DNA from: Desarmillaria ectypa
Taxonomy: Eukaryota; Basidiomycota; Agaricomycetes; Agaricales; Physalacriaceae
Assembly: GCA_030407005.1 (NCBI GenBank)
Contig: JAUDYN010000002.1
Coordinates: 3,906,001-3,970,000 of the forward strand
DNA: 64,000 bases
Direction of reading: 5' to 3'
The stretch's first letter is position 1, and each line of letters begins with the position of its first letter. A program made the translations under genes and the position numbers. Shown here in pieces: positions 46,309-59,624 of the stretch. Below the pieces are notes generated by a model that was not told where the DNA came from, did not search any database, and worked only from the letters and a program-made list of their open reading frames with translations.

Positions 46309-49300
46309 TTACCCGCTCTGCCTTAGGGAGAACTTCTTGATACTACGTCGGAAGGGATTCGAGAATGACGATTGCTTGCCCTTCCTTGACGGGGACAGCT
46401 CGGCGGGGGGCACCGCAAGGTGGTTTTGCCTTCGTTCCGACAAATTAGTCTGGATCCTCCTCATCGCCACACCATTTTCCTCAGTCGCAAAGTCGAACCC
46501 ACGGTCCACAGACACAAGCCCAGTAGCCATATCCGTCCGGCTAGCCGCACGCATGTCAATGGATCCTCCCCGATAGGGATCGTTGATCGTCATTAAGCTA
46601 CTTGCACGCGACGATCGATGAGACATGATGGACGTAGGTCGCCCTCGGTTTTCTTTCAACACTCTCATGCCGATACCAAGGTGAGTCTCAGAATCATGAG
46701 TAAGGTCTCGGTAGGGATCCTTCTTTCGCACCCAGCGAATGATGTCAAGATCATCAGGACGGAACCCAAATTTCCACGCTTTTGCGATATACCGAGGAGC
46801 CAACGACAGCAGCATTGTAAGAGGAATAGCGAGCCAAAAGTATGCCGAGGTGCAGAGGAAGTAGTAATTTCCGTAGAGGTTAGTGACCGCATAGCCTAAA
46901 ACACGTCGAGGTGAGATAGTGGCCCGAGAAAATGGGGAGACACCTTACCTGGCGAAATGATTGAGTAGATCATCTGAAAGAGGAACGTGTCGTCAAGATA
47001 CATCACCCTAGACGTGATCATGATGTGTTGACTCACTGTGAACCCCCAGACAAGGACAATTCCAAAAGAGACAGCAAATACAAGCCACCAAGTCCATGCG
47101 GATGCCGCCATCCCTGTAAATATATTTGCGACCATAACGCCCGCAACAGCCATAGTCTTAAGAGCAAAGTCAGATCACGGTGATGCTCGTCGGGAGCGGG
47201 AACATACCGTAGAGTATTCGTATAGATGTATATCATAGCCATCGCTACGTGACGTCGGTGAAAAATAGCCGTATGTGATAAGGAAGTAAATGATGACGGA
47301 CTTTGAAGTAGGGAAAAATCAGCCGGATGTAGACACGAGAAGACATCGCACTCACTTGGTACATCCCATCGAGGATATATACATAGAAATCCCGCATGGA
47401 AAACCAATAACTTTCACGTCCATAATGATAAAGCTCCGGCAGATCCATGAGGGCCTGGGAATCTGTGGACGGAAATATGAGAAATTCATGTGGCTCTCCG
47501 GGGCCCTCCCGGCGTACCTAAGATGCGGTCGAAGAGACCTATACCGACAACGGCAAGTAACGTCCACAACGAGTTCCAGAACAGGATATACACATAGTCG
47601 AACACGCTGCATCGCACATTAGTAAGAGAAAGCGCCAGCGGCTTGGCAACTCACAATGTGCCGCTCCATCCGCAGTATATCTGAAACCAGAATTTGATAC
47701 CCAGAGGTACGATGTTTTTGTAAAAGAAGGCTAGAATCCTAGAGGCACGCCCGGTCAGTCCGAACTGTAAGCACGAAAATGTAATGTGCACTTACAAAGT
47801 CCCGTTCCGAGCGAACGACCAATGCCCGTGTACTAATAGGAGCTTCTTCAGGAAACGGAACTACTCCAATGTCATTTGGTCAATCCAACGGTCAGGTGGA
47901 GGCGGCATACCTGTCCAATGGCATAATCCGATGAATTGACAGCTTGCAGGCCTTCTTCACCAGAGATACCAACGCCTACATCAGCAGCCTGTCAAGTCTT
48001 AGTAAGCCGTGGCATACTCATATGCTGAAGCGGGGCTAACCTGAATCATGCTAACATCATTGGCGCCATCGCCAATGGCAAGGGTCATGACATGCAAGTT
48101 GTCTTTCACCAAGCGGACGATGAGAGCCTTTTGCAAAGGTGACACACGACAGCAGATGACACCTTCACAAAGGGTTCCCAGCCGAAGTAGCAGCTGTTTA
48201 CTACTATCATGGTCAAAGGCCTAAGAAGTTAGCATGAATAACTTAATCACGGAATAGGGAACAAGATAACACGATACCTGAGTCAATGCATCCCCATCAA
48301 CGACCAAAACGAAACCACCAGGAAGTTCGCCATTTTCTTCACCGACGATCGAGTTGCGTCTCTCATCACGATCAAGTTGGAAAGACTTTGATTCCCGTGG
48401 TATTGGGTCAACCTGGGGAGTCATGTCCGTGACTTCAGGGAAAAAGCGTTTCATTGCATTCCTCATCTGTTCTTCGACGGGTTTGGCACCTCCACCGCGT
48501 ACGATGATAATATTCGAGTCCGGTGCGACGAGGTTCGTACTTCGGCCGATAGCTGTAAGAGATGGATGTATAAGTATACATGGCCTCTGGTATCCGCACA
48601 TTGCGTACCTATAGCAGTTTCTAGTTTGTCACCCGTAGCCACCCATATCTTGATTCCAGCACGCTTAAGGTCAGCGATTGTCTCGGGTACGCCATCTTGT
48701 AGACGATCTTCAATGGCGGTGGCACCCAGGAGACGGAGGTCTCTTTCTAGCTCCTCAGAGACTTGCTCTATTTTCTCTTCACGGTCGTCCATAGAGACAG
48801 ACGCCTGGTGGTATCGTTCGCTCCAGGATATGTATTCATCAGCTGCAAAACCCATTAGCCATCAACCTGTCAACGATGAAAGATAAGACTCACTAGAAAT
48901 GACCTTGTACGCCAACGTAAGCGTCCTCAGTCCCTCGTTTGCAAACTCATTTAAATGGCGCTCCGTCTCCGCCTTAAGATCATCCCCTCCCGCTTTTAGG
49001 CGCTCGAAAATAACGTTATCCGCGCCTTTAGTCATTAAGAATATCCGGTCATCATCGCCCTCCAACTTCCTCAAGACGACACTCATCCTCTTCCTTGCGC
49101 TGTTAAATTCCAAGATGTTAAGCAGTTCGTAGCGCTCAGGTTCATCTGACCCCGGGCTTCGCATTGATAGCGTCTCCTTATCACGTCCCAAGAAGACATA
49201 TCCCATATCAGCCGCGGATTGGACAAGAGCCGCTTCATCTGGAGACTGGGCCTTGTACTCGATTCGACCGGTTGCCGGATCAACAGAGGTAAGCACGGTA

Positions 49301-51291
49301 TGACACAGCGCCAATACACTGAAAAACCCGTTCAGTGCGCGAGCGTGGGCTTGGCTTTCTGGCGGAGCATCTTCGGAGATAGCGGCGTCGATGTCGGCTT
49401 GGAGAATGATATCCTTAAAATGATATTCGTTGTCTTTTCCCCTAAGATCAGAGGTAGATGCGGATGCGAAAGTACCCGTTTGCGCTTTCTGTTTGAGCTC
49501 GAATATAGAATCTTCTTCTTCGTCGCCTTCGTGTCCTTCGGGGTCTCCTCTGTATGCTTTCCCTCCAATTGAGCATTGACGGAAAACCATCGAATTCTAA
49601 GAAGAGTGATCAATCAGTGTATAACGGATGATTATCAGACGAAAAACCTGTGTTAGAGTCCCGGTCTTGTCGGAGAAGATATATTGTATTTGACCAAGGT
49701 CATCTGACAAATTCCAGCTGCGAGCCAAGGTAGCTTGATTGGTCTTTTCGTACCATATATCCTTATCGAAGTAGATGAAAGCGGACTGTAGAGTCCGTAC
49801 CACTTCAATAGAGATATACAGTGATATAGGAACAATATCTTGGAAACTGAAACGTATGGCTATTAGTGTATTGTTGCCAGAGTGGAAATAAGTCACCCAC
49901 GTCAGTAAGGCATATGCCCAGGTAATCAGACCATTGATGGATGGGTTATCGTCGCTTTGATCGTCACCGTATAGCCACGGTGCCCCCATAGGATAATAGT
50001 GTTTCTCCAGCGCAGAATCAACAATGGCACAGATAGTGGAGAGGCTGGCGAGAATGGCGAGATTGATGAGTCTGCTTGAGAGTGAGTAAAGACCTAAACG
50101 GATGCAAAAGAAGCGTACACTTGAGGGTTCATCTTCCTCTCAACTCTGCTTCGCTTACTGGGCACACTCCCTGAGTTCATGACAATCTTTGAATCCTCCC
50201 CAGTGAACAACACGAGCCCGATGACCCAGTCTGTATTCCGCAATACAGTTCCACGAAGCAGAGTCATCTGAATGTCTGCGGGTGCTTTCTGGTCGCCCAA
50301 AGAAATCATAGCATTGAGGTGATACATGTCATTTTCTGGGCGATCACACTGTACTTCGAAAGGAGCCGTCCGTGAACATGAATAGGCATCACGAAGGTGA
50401 GTTAGGGCGGGGACGGCATTCCGAGACTTGAGGTTGGTCTCTCCATCCAAGTTTTTCGTTTCCACGAAAGCTTGGTTTTCTTCATCCGATGTCGCACATA
50501 TGAGAATGTCAGCAGGAAAAGGGTGGTTGCCTGATAGCTTGACAAAGTCTCCGACACGAACATCCTCCCACGCGGTATTCTTCCAACATGGACCACCGTC
50601 TTGTGGGTTATCGTAATCGAATTCGACATCAAAGTCACCGTTTGGCGAATGGTTCCTATTTCCCGCATTTCCCGCATTTCCGGCGACAATCTGAGCTGGA
50701 GTCGGTTGCCGCCTGCTAGGGAGGAGACCTCGGACAAAGGTTTTGCTCTTGGACTTGATTGCATTCGGATTGTGCCAACCGCCGCCGGACAGAACCTTGA
50801 CAATGTTCTGATTGACGGCCTTGTCTGATTGGTGACGTTTGATATCTTCGTACCCATCCTTCGCTGCTGTCAGACCAATGATAATGACCAAGGGCAGAAT
50901 GACGACTCCGGGGGCTATCGTAGAGAACTTTGGAAAGAATTGGAGTATAGCGAGCCCAAGGAAGAACCTGCGTCATCGTGCATCAATGTAAAGGGTCAGT
51001 ATACCACCACCATCAAAGGCACACGCACAAATTCGCGATTCGCCTAAACTGCTCCATTAGATTCCGTGGCAGGAAAGTCAGGATCGTGTACTTGGACGTG
51101 ATGACCTGGTTGCTACTATAAACATGGTCAGCCTTGACTCTCCCTTTGTGGTCGATGTAATCTGCAGAGAGTGCCTGGTTTACGAAAATGGTTCTCGGAG
51201 GGCCCGGCGGTCGCTTCTGGGAGAAAAGGTCCTCGATTCTGAAGGATTTGAGCTTGCCAAGCCACGAGTCAGTAGAGGTGGCAGCGACCAT
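46309..51291 (-). CDS. P4-type ATPase phospholipid flippase (Dnf1/Dnf2 class)
   Basis: Flips phospholipids from the outer or luminal to the cytosolic leaflet; P4-ATPases normally need a Cdc50/Lem3 partner. Seventeen exons on the minus strand: 51291-51029, 50967-50119, 50071-49901, 49846-49648, 49596-48894, 48842-48609, 48552-48278, 48220-48041, 47988-47911, 47860-47796, 47738-47655, 47606-47518, 47462-47356, 47300-47208, 47156-47037, 46973-46949, 46895-46309; 1373 residues. Motifs: [11 protein letters not shown] before the first span, actuator DGET in [14 protein letters not shown], phosphorylated Asp487 in [20 protein letters not shown] in the nucleotide-binding domain, [20 protein letters not shown] and [11 protein letters not shown]. 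The C-terminal tail (last about 150 residues) is basic, Ser/Arg-rich and probably regulatory. Exon 16 is 25 nt. Introns are dense over the last membrane spans. Confidence 0.94.
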
Positions 51292-52644
51292 GGCTGAGAG
51301 GAAATCAGCGTTGGGAATAAAGGAAGGAACGTATTAGAGCCGGGTCAGATACGTGGTTCCTGTGAAAGTTCCATCATGATTGTTCGGAGGCGCGCGTTAG
51401 CGATACTGCTGTCTTGGGCCTGAGACCGGCATATCGATGACGAAAATCAAACTTATAAAAAACTCCGTCCGAAAAGCCGTCTGACTCCGAAATTCGTTTC
51501 AGGACCATGACAGATCCAGTACCCCGTCAAACGCGCAATATCGCCAACACGACAATTCATCCTTACACGATGTGCAGATGAGAACAAGTGAACAGCGGGT
51601 AGTACAGTAAATGAGTGGGGTAATCGATCGATGACATTCAGGAGATATTTTTGTTGCAATACGGAGAAATAAACATATTAATAATACTTTAAAACGTATA
51701 ACGCATAGCGAGTGTGTCCGATTCGGCAAGTGGACTACGTTACTAGCGAACAACCCACAGAAAATCCGACAAAAATACGCCCACGCATACATACGCATAG
51801 CAGTCGCATAGCCCGGATTCCCCAAGTTTCAAATTACAGATAGTTACACTTGCTTACGTGCATAGGCTTCAGGCACCGTCAGTTAATGAAAACGGCTATC
51901 GCGACCAAGCGTATATATAACTCAAGTTAAGATGGTAGTCTTTGGGTTTGAACGAGCTTACTCCGGTTTCTCAAGCACAGCCAACCGTGAGAAATGATGA
52001 CCAAACTCGATTTATGTGTACCGGTTTTAATCCGTTTTCAAAACTCCGGAGCTCGTAACCGTTTTGACGCGTACATTGGACAAAAAACGTGCAGTCGGAG
52101 TTGAATCAGCTCTTGGCAGAAAGTAAATTTTTTACACACCCCTCAAAGTTGTTTTTTCCCAGCAAAAGAATCCGCAGATTTGAACTACTACTAAAAGTAA
52201 CAGTTTGTTCGACGTTGGTATAAGAATCAAGAAGATAGCAATCCTGTATGACGCTTATGACGCTGATTATAGCTCTTTGCGCTGATTTCTGAATCAAAAC
52301 ATTTTGGGAAATTTTACCGGGATAGCTTTCAGCTACGGGATCAGGGGCCACGGCAACTCAGCAATGACCCGAGTAGCCCCATCCATTTTCGAAAATTCAC
52401 GGAATAGGAATGAGTGTGCAACATGAGAAGTAGATGTAGAAGCAACTGTACAGGAGTAGGATAATCTGCTGCTTAGGGGGAGAGGAGACAAATCTAACCC
52501 CGGGGCGTGGTATGCTTGGGCGATGACTTGACCAGTCAGAGCGCATCAAGGTTGTACTTACATAAATACTTAACTCTGGATTAGACAGTCAACATATAGA
52601 AGAAGAATAGTACACGTACAATTATTCGGCCATAGACAGCTCTA
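51292..52644. other. Interval between flippase promoter and FAN1 3' end
   Basis: The left 300-400 bp should carry the flippase promoter. The rest has no supported gene. An AT-rich stretch with stop codons in all frames lies at about 51650-51720. Confidence 0.5.
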
Positions 52645-55600
52645 TCAAGACCCCGTCGAAACAAGATCTAATTTCCGCCTTTTCTTCGTCGGACTTGGCG
52701 AGGTCATGACCACCCCTACCTTAGTAGTCGGCCATTTCGGAGTCACGGAGGACGTTCTGGGCTGCGACATTGCTAGGGGATAATGTTCTTCCTCCGCCTC
52801 CTCGTCGGCTGACCGTTTGCCCAAGACCGGCGTCGGCGGCGGCTTATATTCGGCCTCTTCATCAATGTTCTGATCTTCGTCATCTTCAGGCCCAGAATGT
52901 GATTCTTCCTCAAGCTTCGCCTTCTTCTTGCGTTTGTTGTTGATGCGCTTGGCTTTGCCGTAAACATCCTTCACATAACATAACTGAACCTCAACTCCAG
53001 CGCGCTGGAGCGCGTCGCACCACAGCTACGAACAACAGTTAAAAATGGGCACATCGGACTCGTAACCAATAATACCTTTTGGTTCTCCTGAAGTCGGTCA
53101 CCAGGACCCTTGACCTCGACGAATTTACACTCGCGATCTTCGGGTTTCCAAACGATGAGATCTGGCGCGCCACTGCTTCTTCCTGCGTAATCCTCGCAGA
53201 AGAGATGGCAGATTGTGGCCAGGGACTCGCCCTTAAGACACTAAGAAGTCGAAGAAGATCAGCACGGTATTCGCTTCACCAGCTTCAGCAATGTACCTGA
53301 ACAATTTCCAGCAAATCTTCCTTTGGGTATTCCCATTTCACTCCGACGCACCAAGTCTTGCTCGGCCGGTACGTACGGTCGTGGCGCTCCAGAATCCCTG
53401 CTGCTTTTCCGTCCTCGATTTCTCTTAATCGGGCTTGTATCAGCTCCTTGCGAGCGTAATAGAACGAATCCTCTGCAATATCCAACGGTGCAGTTTGGAA
53501 CCTAGTTTCGAAGGCTCCCGGAACGTCCGCAAAAATGATATCCCAAAACAACAGGCCAAAAATTGTGGTGAGTATCCTAGTCTCAGAGTGGAACCTAGTC
53601 GGGACTTTAGTCGTGTTGAGGAGCCCGCTAAATCGAAAATCCATACCCTTTATAGCCCCATTGTGCATAGGCCTGGAGTGTTCGGGTTTCAACGTTGACC
53701 TCCTCATTCCGCTCCCCTCGCCATAGAGACTTCCCAGTCCAAGAAGGGACCTTACCACCATCTCTGGTCCTGGAAGAACCCGGTGCACCATTTTCTTTCC
53801 CCTTTGGTCGGCCAAATTGGTCAAGCTGAAGACTGCTGCTGCTGCGTTTAATGCGCTCAGCATGCACCTCAACAACTTCGGGTTCCTTGAGCTCCCCTTC
53901 ACACTGCGATCTTTGCTCTTCAGGGACCTTCAGCGTCTTTTCCACCTTCTGCAGTCGCTTGAAGAGACCTGGGCGACAAACTATCGAGGTGACAGTTAGT
54001 TACTTGATGAAGGTAAGGAAGAGGCTCACTGAGATGCGTGTCCTCGTCCCGCAGCGCATTTTTCAGATGCTCCATCGCTATCCGTAGCTTGGGCTTGCTT
54101 TTGGACTTCTTACCCTCCACCTTGGAAAGATACGTGATCTCAACTAGTGCTCGCCTATCATACCACAAACCGCGCTTTCCCCGACGCCAGAACCGTTGGC
54201 CAAGCAACTCGTCAAGGGTTTCGACCTCGGCTTCATACTCCTTCAATTGACCGAGCGCTCGAGCATATTTCTCCACCATGCGGGTGTAGATGTACCCTGG
54301 TCTCGTTGATAAGCCGACGCAAGTCACTGACATACTATCACTTTACCTGGTTCAAAGCGGTCTAGCCCAGGCCTTGGGTCCTCACCCTCCTTTTTGACCT
54401 CCCGTCTGACAGCGACGCAAAGCCGCCAGCGTGGAAGGATGGTATTCATCACCTTTTCTCTCACAGCATTGGCTACCATCTGTTGAGGACTCCGCTCCTC
54501 TTCGTCGTCCACATCGTTCATGTCTTCGTCATCATCAGCCTTGCAGGGACATGGCGTCTTTCCCGGTGTCGCCGTTCCATGTTTAGGCGTCGTTGACGCT
54601 CGTAACTCCTTTCCTTCACTTTCGAGTATTGCCTCTAGCTCTGCCTCGAAGTGTAAGGCTTCTTCATACTGCAAGAAAGCGTCACGCGACTCCCATATCT
54701 GTCCAGTGCGCGTGGCATTATATTTAGGATAGCTACGCTTCTTGAACTCGCTAAGGAGTGAAGGCAGGAACATATCAGTAGGCAAGTGTATACTAGGCGG
54801 CACCATCAGTCCAGAGGCTTGTGGGAAAAAGAAGAGGCAGCTCACGATCGATAAAAAATAATACTAAATCGCCGAACGAGTCGAAAGAAATCATAATTGA
54901 GTCGTATACATTTGCCTGGTTTGGACGTAAGTCAAGAAGCAAACAAAGAGGAGGGAGTCGTATACCCAGTTTCTTCAATGCCATTTCCTTCAGTCTCTTC
55001 TCTTGCGTCTCCTTGCATGGTGCGACAAAACATAAAATAGTCTGCTTGTAGCCATCGTCGTATCGCTCGCGGCCCCTAGACTTATTCTTCTTAGGCAACT
55101 CGAATGGTAGAGAAGCCTGGGTACAAGAATATTTCATAAGAGCATCTATAAAGTTTTCCTTCTAAGTTGCTGGGTCAGTCACAACGATGTGCGAGATAAA
55201 CATCTGCTCTCACCTTGGTCCCTTTCGGAGAGACTCTGGTTTCCTTAGCAAGTGCTCTGAGTTGATCAGCAGGGAGCGTTTCGAGGATTTCATGAAGTGT
55301 CATAGTCGATTCATCCTTGCAAAAAAAGCTGAGATCAAGATCCTCGATCACTGCTTCAAACACAACGTCCTTGCTCTGCGTTTGAGGAGGCGTGGTAAGC
55401 CTAGAGGGTTCAGCCACAGGTCTATGATCCTCTTCCTCTTCTTCGTCGATCGTCAAGTCTATGATTTCTGTTTCTTCGACTTTAACTTTGACCTCCTCTG
55501 AACGTTCTAGCACAGCTGAAAGGTCTGCGATAGCCTGACGAATGCCTTCTTCACCAATCTCTGACGTATAGCGGTGCAGTGCATTGAAGGAATGCCACCG

Positions 55601-56004
55601 GTTCTGTTTACGACACAGAAGCCGTGCAAGAAGATATCTGGCATGGTCTATGATGGGGCCGTTCAAACATAGGTAATGGAGAAAAGCAGACGACTGGCGT
55701 ACACTTCATATCCCTCCCCAAAAGCCTGATTAAATACCATTCGTCCTCACTCAAAAGGTGTCTTTCGTAGCTATCCACCTCGTTGATCATATCTGTGAAG
55801 GAAGATTAGCTACATCCTAAAATAGTTGCCAGTGCACGTACTCTCCATTACCCGCACATAAGTTGATGGTCGTTCTGATCTTTCCTTCCTCTGCGTCGCA
55901 TCCAGCTCTTCAATCTCATCCTCGATGTCAGATAATTCCTCCTCGATTTCGAGACCGCCACCAAATATCAGGTTAATAGCGTCGTTTTCGTTTGTTGGTC
56001 TCAT
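52645..56004 (-). CDS. FAN1: Fanconi-associated nuclease 1 (FAN1), VRR-NUC domain
   Basis: Structure-specific 5' flap endo/exonuclease for interstrand crosslink repair in the nucleus. Exons on the minus strand: 56004-55842, 55792-55703, 55647-55214, 55161-54966, 54915-54846, 54792-54347, 54296-54030, 53980-53647, 53594-53297, 53240-53076, 53025-52645; 947 residues. Order: acidic N-terminus; ARYLLARLLCRKQNRWH; SAP-like helix pair (TLPADQLRALAKETRVSPKG); TPR-like helices (RFEPGYIYTRMVEKYARALG; FWRRGKRGLWYDRRAL); and FHSETRILTTIFGLLFWDIIF. The VRR-NUC core has Asp793, Glu808 and Lys810 of the PD-(D/E)xK site (GAPDLIVWKP, KFVEVKGPGDRLQENQ). No UBZ zinc finger is visible, as in other fungal FAN1 proteins. 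The basic C-terminal extension after CYVKDVYGK is probably a nuclear localisation region. Confidence 0.94.
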
Positions 56005-56243
56005 TTTGATGCGAAGGTCATGATAAGGTCGGCTGCCAGTAGATATAGTGTGTCTATTATCTCGCGCTGCAATCGGAGGGCATGAAATACAGTGGAATCG
56101 TTAGGATTCAGGAAGGACTTCCAAAGAGATGGAGGACGGGGAGGGTGTATCAAGCGGTCATGTGATCGTCAGTTGACGCGTCTGTCACGGCGACAGTCAC
56201 GGCCGTTGTCGGCAATTTGCTCAACTTGAACTTGACTTCGACC
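56005..56243. promoter_or_regulatory. Compact bidirectional promoter of FAN1 and the NEDD1-like gene
   Basis: Only 239 bp separate the two divergent start codons, so both promoters must overlap here. No TATA box is evident. A GGAAGGACTTCC-type palindromic string occurs at about 56110-56121. Confidence 0.6.
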
Positions 56244-58691
56244 ATGCTTGCCATTGCGGTTACAGATTCTCTTGCTATTCTCGATGCAGCGACGGTGAAA
56301 CGGTCACCTTCTTCCTTTTCTCCATGCTTGGACCTTCCTTCACCTCCAACTGCGTGCTCCTGGTCAACGGACAACGCATTTCTATTCCTATCCTCGTCAC
56401 AAACCATTCACAAATACGACCCCACATGCAACACTCTCGAAGACCTATATACCTCTCCAGACACGGCCGATATATCCCACATATCCGTCAAAGACAAGTG
56501 TACAGTCGCATTCAGTGCAGGAGACAAGGTCCATGTGCTGGAATGCGGGTCAACACCGAAGATTGTCCAAACTTTCAAGTCACACAAATTGACAATTACT
56601 TCTCTCGCGATGTCCAACGATGGTACCCTTCTTGCATCCACCTCTGCTGGCGGAGCCCACGTCTACAACCTCTCCCACGGATCGCACACTGTGCTCCGTG
56701 GACTGCCGCTGACAAGCCAATCAATCCGAACTTGCAGTTTCCACGCTCATACGCGTGCGCGTCTTTTGCTCGGTATTGGAAAGCAGCTTGTTGTTTTCGA
56801 TACTACACGTCCCTCGGGCCTTATGAAGACAATTCCACTGAACGCGTCGTCTTCAGGTGACATTGTCTCTGTGGCATGCAGCCCATTCAGTAAAACGTTG
56901 GTTGTAGTTGCCACATCAGGAGGCAATGTTGGACTTGTGGACCTTGAGAAAGAGAAGGGGTGCGTTCGAACTGCTACTGCTATTCATGTCAATCTAACTG
57001 GATCCTAGTCTTTTCCGAACTCTAAATCTCAAAGTTCCCCTGACATCCATCTCATTTTCCCCCGAAGGTGCCTCTATTTACGTTGGGACAGAAACAGGAA
57101 AGTTTCTTATCCTAGACTTGCGGGCTCTGGATAAAGCACCAAAGAGTATCGCAATCAGTGACAGTGGCTGCCGTGTTGAGACATTTTGTGTCCAGGTAAT
57201 TTGATCTATTTCACGTTCTACAAGTGTGCTCACAACTGTTGCGCAGAGAAAGGTCAGAGGAGCGCCAGAAACAAAAACGAATTCCTCAGTGGCTAAAGTC
57301 ACTAACGAGGCAATCACCAACGCAGGCGTTCGTCCAGCATCAGCAATAAAATCTGCGGCTGGACCTTCCCCTTCTCCTAAGAAAGTGGCAAGACTATCAT
57401 CCGGCCACCGAGAACCCTCTGTTGTGCGAAAATCGTCAACGACCTCTTTGCCAAGAAAGCAGAGCAACGCTGGTCCAACAACGAAGAAAGTGTTCTCCCC
57501 AGTGCGAGATCCACTTGGCAATAGTACTAGTCTTAATGAGGATATCTCAAGTTGGTTGCTTTACTATGCACTGCAGCTATTTTCTGACACGTCCCCGCAG
57601 TGCAGATTGAATCTCTTAGTGCGATGCGTGGGGCTACCAAGAAACCTATCAAAGAAGAGAAGGACAAGACTTCTTCTGTTTCGAGGCAGTTGATGAGGAG
57701 GAGCTCGATGATTAGCGCTTCAACAACGGGCTCTCCCGTGAAGCTCACTAAAACATCACCAGCCTCTTCACCCAATGCAGCGGAAGTTCTACCCCGGGCA
57801 CGCACCATCTCCACGTCTAGTAAGGCATCAACGGCACTGCCGGCACTATCAACATCACCCAAAGAAAACGAGCCCCCACGTCGAACACGCACGATCTTAT
57901 CAACTTCGCGTACTCGTCGACTATCAAGCACAGAGTCGATATCAACGGCATCGACACAATCACGTCCAATTCGAATACTCTCTTCGGTGTCACGGATTGG
58001 ATCAGACAGTTTATCTGCTCGCTCATCCCGTGTACCCAAGACGTCCATTGGCTCTTCAGCATCACGCAATCCATCTCCGATCCCGCCTGCTGAAGTTATA
58101 CAGCAACAGCAACAGCCTTCCCCCAAGTTCTCAGACGAGCGAAGTCGCACTCCTTCGCCAGACCTTCCTGATATACATGATGAGCCAGTAACACATTTAC
58201 TTGCGAAGAAGGGTATGGCTGTATTGGGCCTTGGAACACCCGAAGTAGAGCGCTGGATCCAGGCTGGTGAAGTGGAGGAGCTTCCTGCCAATGATCGGAA
58301 AGGGAAGGGGCGCAGCGTCGGTTTCATGGACCTGAGGGAAGAAGACAGGAAGGAAACTAGTATGGAGATACAGATATCCCCCCGTAGAGCTACCCCCATG
58401 AAGCCGGCTTCATGGGCACCCTCACCACTAAAACATCCCGTACCTAACTCTCCCGGGGGTACTTCCGCTCACGATTTCCTCCGCAGTATTGTTGGAGATA
58501 TTATGTTCGATTATCAGAAAGAGACAAAAGCGCAGATTACCGGGTTACACCTGGAGATGGTGAGGATGAGGCGTGGCTGGCGGAAAGAACTTGGGGATAT
58601 AATGGAGCAGTACGTGGGCGATTTGAAGGATCTGAGAGAAGAGAATGAACGGCTCCGAGAAGAGAATGACCGACTACGACGAGGGTATTAG
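56244..58691 (+). CDS. WD40 protein with C-terminal coiled coil, NEDD1-like
   Basis: Probably a spindle-pole or gamma-tubulin recruitment factor. Exons: 56244-56959, 57009-57195, 57247-57550, 57601-58691; 765 residues. The N-terminal about 300 residues form a beta propeller (VKDKCTVAFSAGDKVHVLE; FKSHKLTITSLAMSNDG; SISFSPEGASIYVGTETGKF). A disordered, Ser/Thr/Arg-rich middle of about 350 residues follows, with many SP/TP sites suited to mitotic kinases. The C-terminus is a predicted coiled coil (last 70 residues, DFLRSIVGDIMFDYQKETKA then LREENERLREENDRLRR). This three-part layout is that of NEDD1, which anchors gamma-tubulin complexes through its C-terminus. Orthology is by architecture; another WD40/coiled-coil protein is possible. 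It is divergent from FAN1. Confidence 0.78.
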
Positions 58692-59161
58692 ACTTTTAAC
58701 TCATTTTTGATTTACGCACCTCATGACTTGTTAACGTTTCAACTAATAACGAACTTCGTATCAAGTTGTGCTCGTAGGTCCTTACTAGCGATTTGAGTTT
58801 CAACTGAGCTTGAACTGAGCCGGGATTTCTCATTTGGAGACGCGATGCCGTTCACTTGCAGTCGTAGTGGTCAAGTAGTGGCTGCTCTCCTGCTCGTTCC
58901 CGCGGCGGTAAATATGCATCGTAAAGAATTAGATTATTTCTGTATTCATACATAAGTCTGGCCCACACTTCTAAGCCATAGCCTAGTACTAGTAAATTTG
59001 TTTTAATAGAAGCGTACAGATCCAAGCAAGATTTGTATGAGGGATGCCGGCCGTAGCAATTCCATGCCAAGAGTATCCAACGTCACGCGGCATTGGATTG
59101 CATTTATGAAGATTCAAACTCCGGTAGATAGCAACTGACCTTCGACAGCGACGACGCTCAC
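58692..59161. other. Intergenic region upstream of COX16
   Basis: 470 bp with no coding feature; 3' UTR of the NEDD1-like gene and promoter of COX16. Confidence 0.6.
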
Positions 59162-59624
59162 ATGCCAGTCTTCGAGTCGAAGCCGCTGAACCCTCCCAAA
59201 TGGCAGGCCGTTGCCAACAAGACTTTTTCTAAGAGTCCCCTCATCTTTGGCATTCCCTTCGTTCTGATCATGGTCGGGGCCTCATTTGCAATGATGCCCT
59301 TTGCCCAAACACGATACGACCTACACGATCGGCAAGTCAAGGCGGCGAGTACTCAGTTTTTACCACCATCGACCTATTATATCTTTTTCCAGGTCACGAA
59401 GGAGCAAGAACTGGGATTGTCAAAAAACAGGAAAAAGTTTGATATACGGGAGGAGTACTACGTGAGTGGTTGTCGGATTCGTGGTATATGCGTGTCCGAT
59501 TATCGTGTCGTAGCGTCTGAATGCAGAGGTCGACGACGAATGGGAGCAGAGGAGAGTACCGCGACCCAATGGTCTCCCAGAATGGGGTGTACCGCCCACA
59601 GAGCCACCGGACAAGAAAACATAA
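59162..59624 (+). CDS. cox16: Cytochrome c oxidase assembly factor COX16
   Basis: Inner mitochondrial membrane protein needed for assembly of cytochrome c oxidase. Exons: 59162-59335, 59393-59461, 59529-59624; 112 residues, the normal size. One membrane span (about residues 26-44, LIFGIPFVLIMVGASFAMM) is followed by the family signature TRYDLHDRQVTKEQELGL, which is created exactly at the first exon junction, then KNRKKFDIREEYY. The C-terminus is PEWGVPPTEPPDKKT. Intron 1 (59336-59392, 57 nt) is stop-free and divisible by three, so a longer unspliced frame exists; the family signature shows it must be removed. Confidence 0.94.

Noticed and set aside
57533..58399. Long minus-strand frame of 288 codons
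   Set aside because: It lies entirely opposite the Ser/Thr/Arg-rich exon of the NEDD1-like gene; the composition (Asp/Val/Arg-rich) is what antisense of such sequence gives, and the sense frame has correct introns and a coiled coil.
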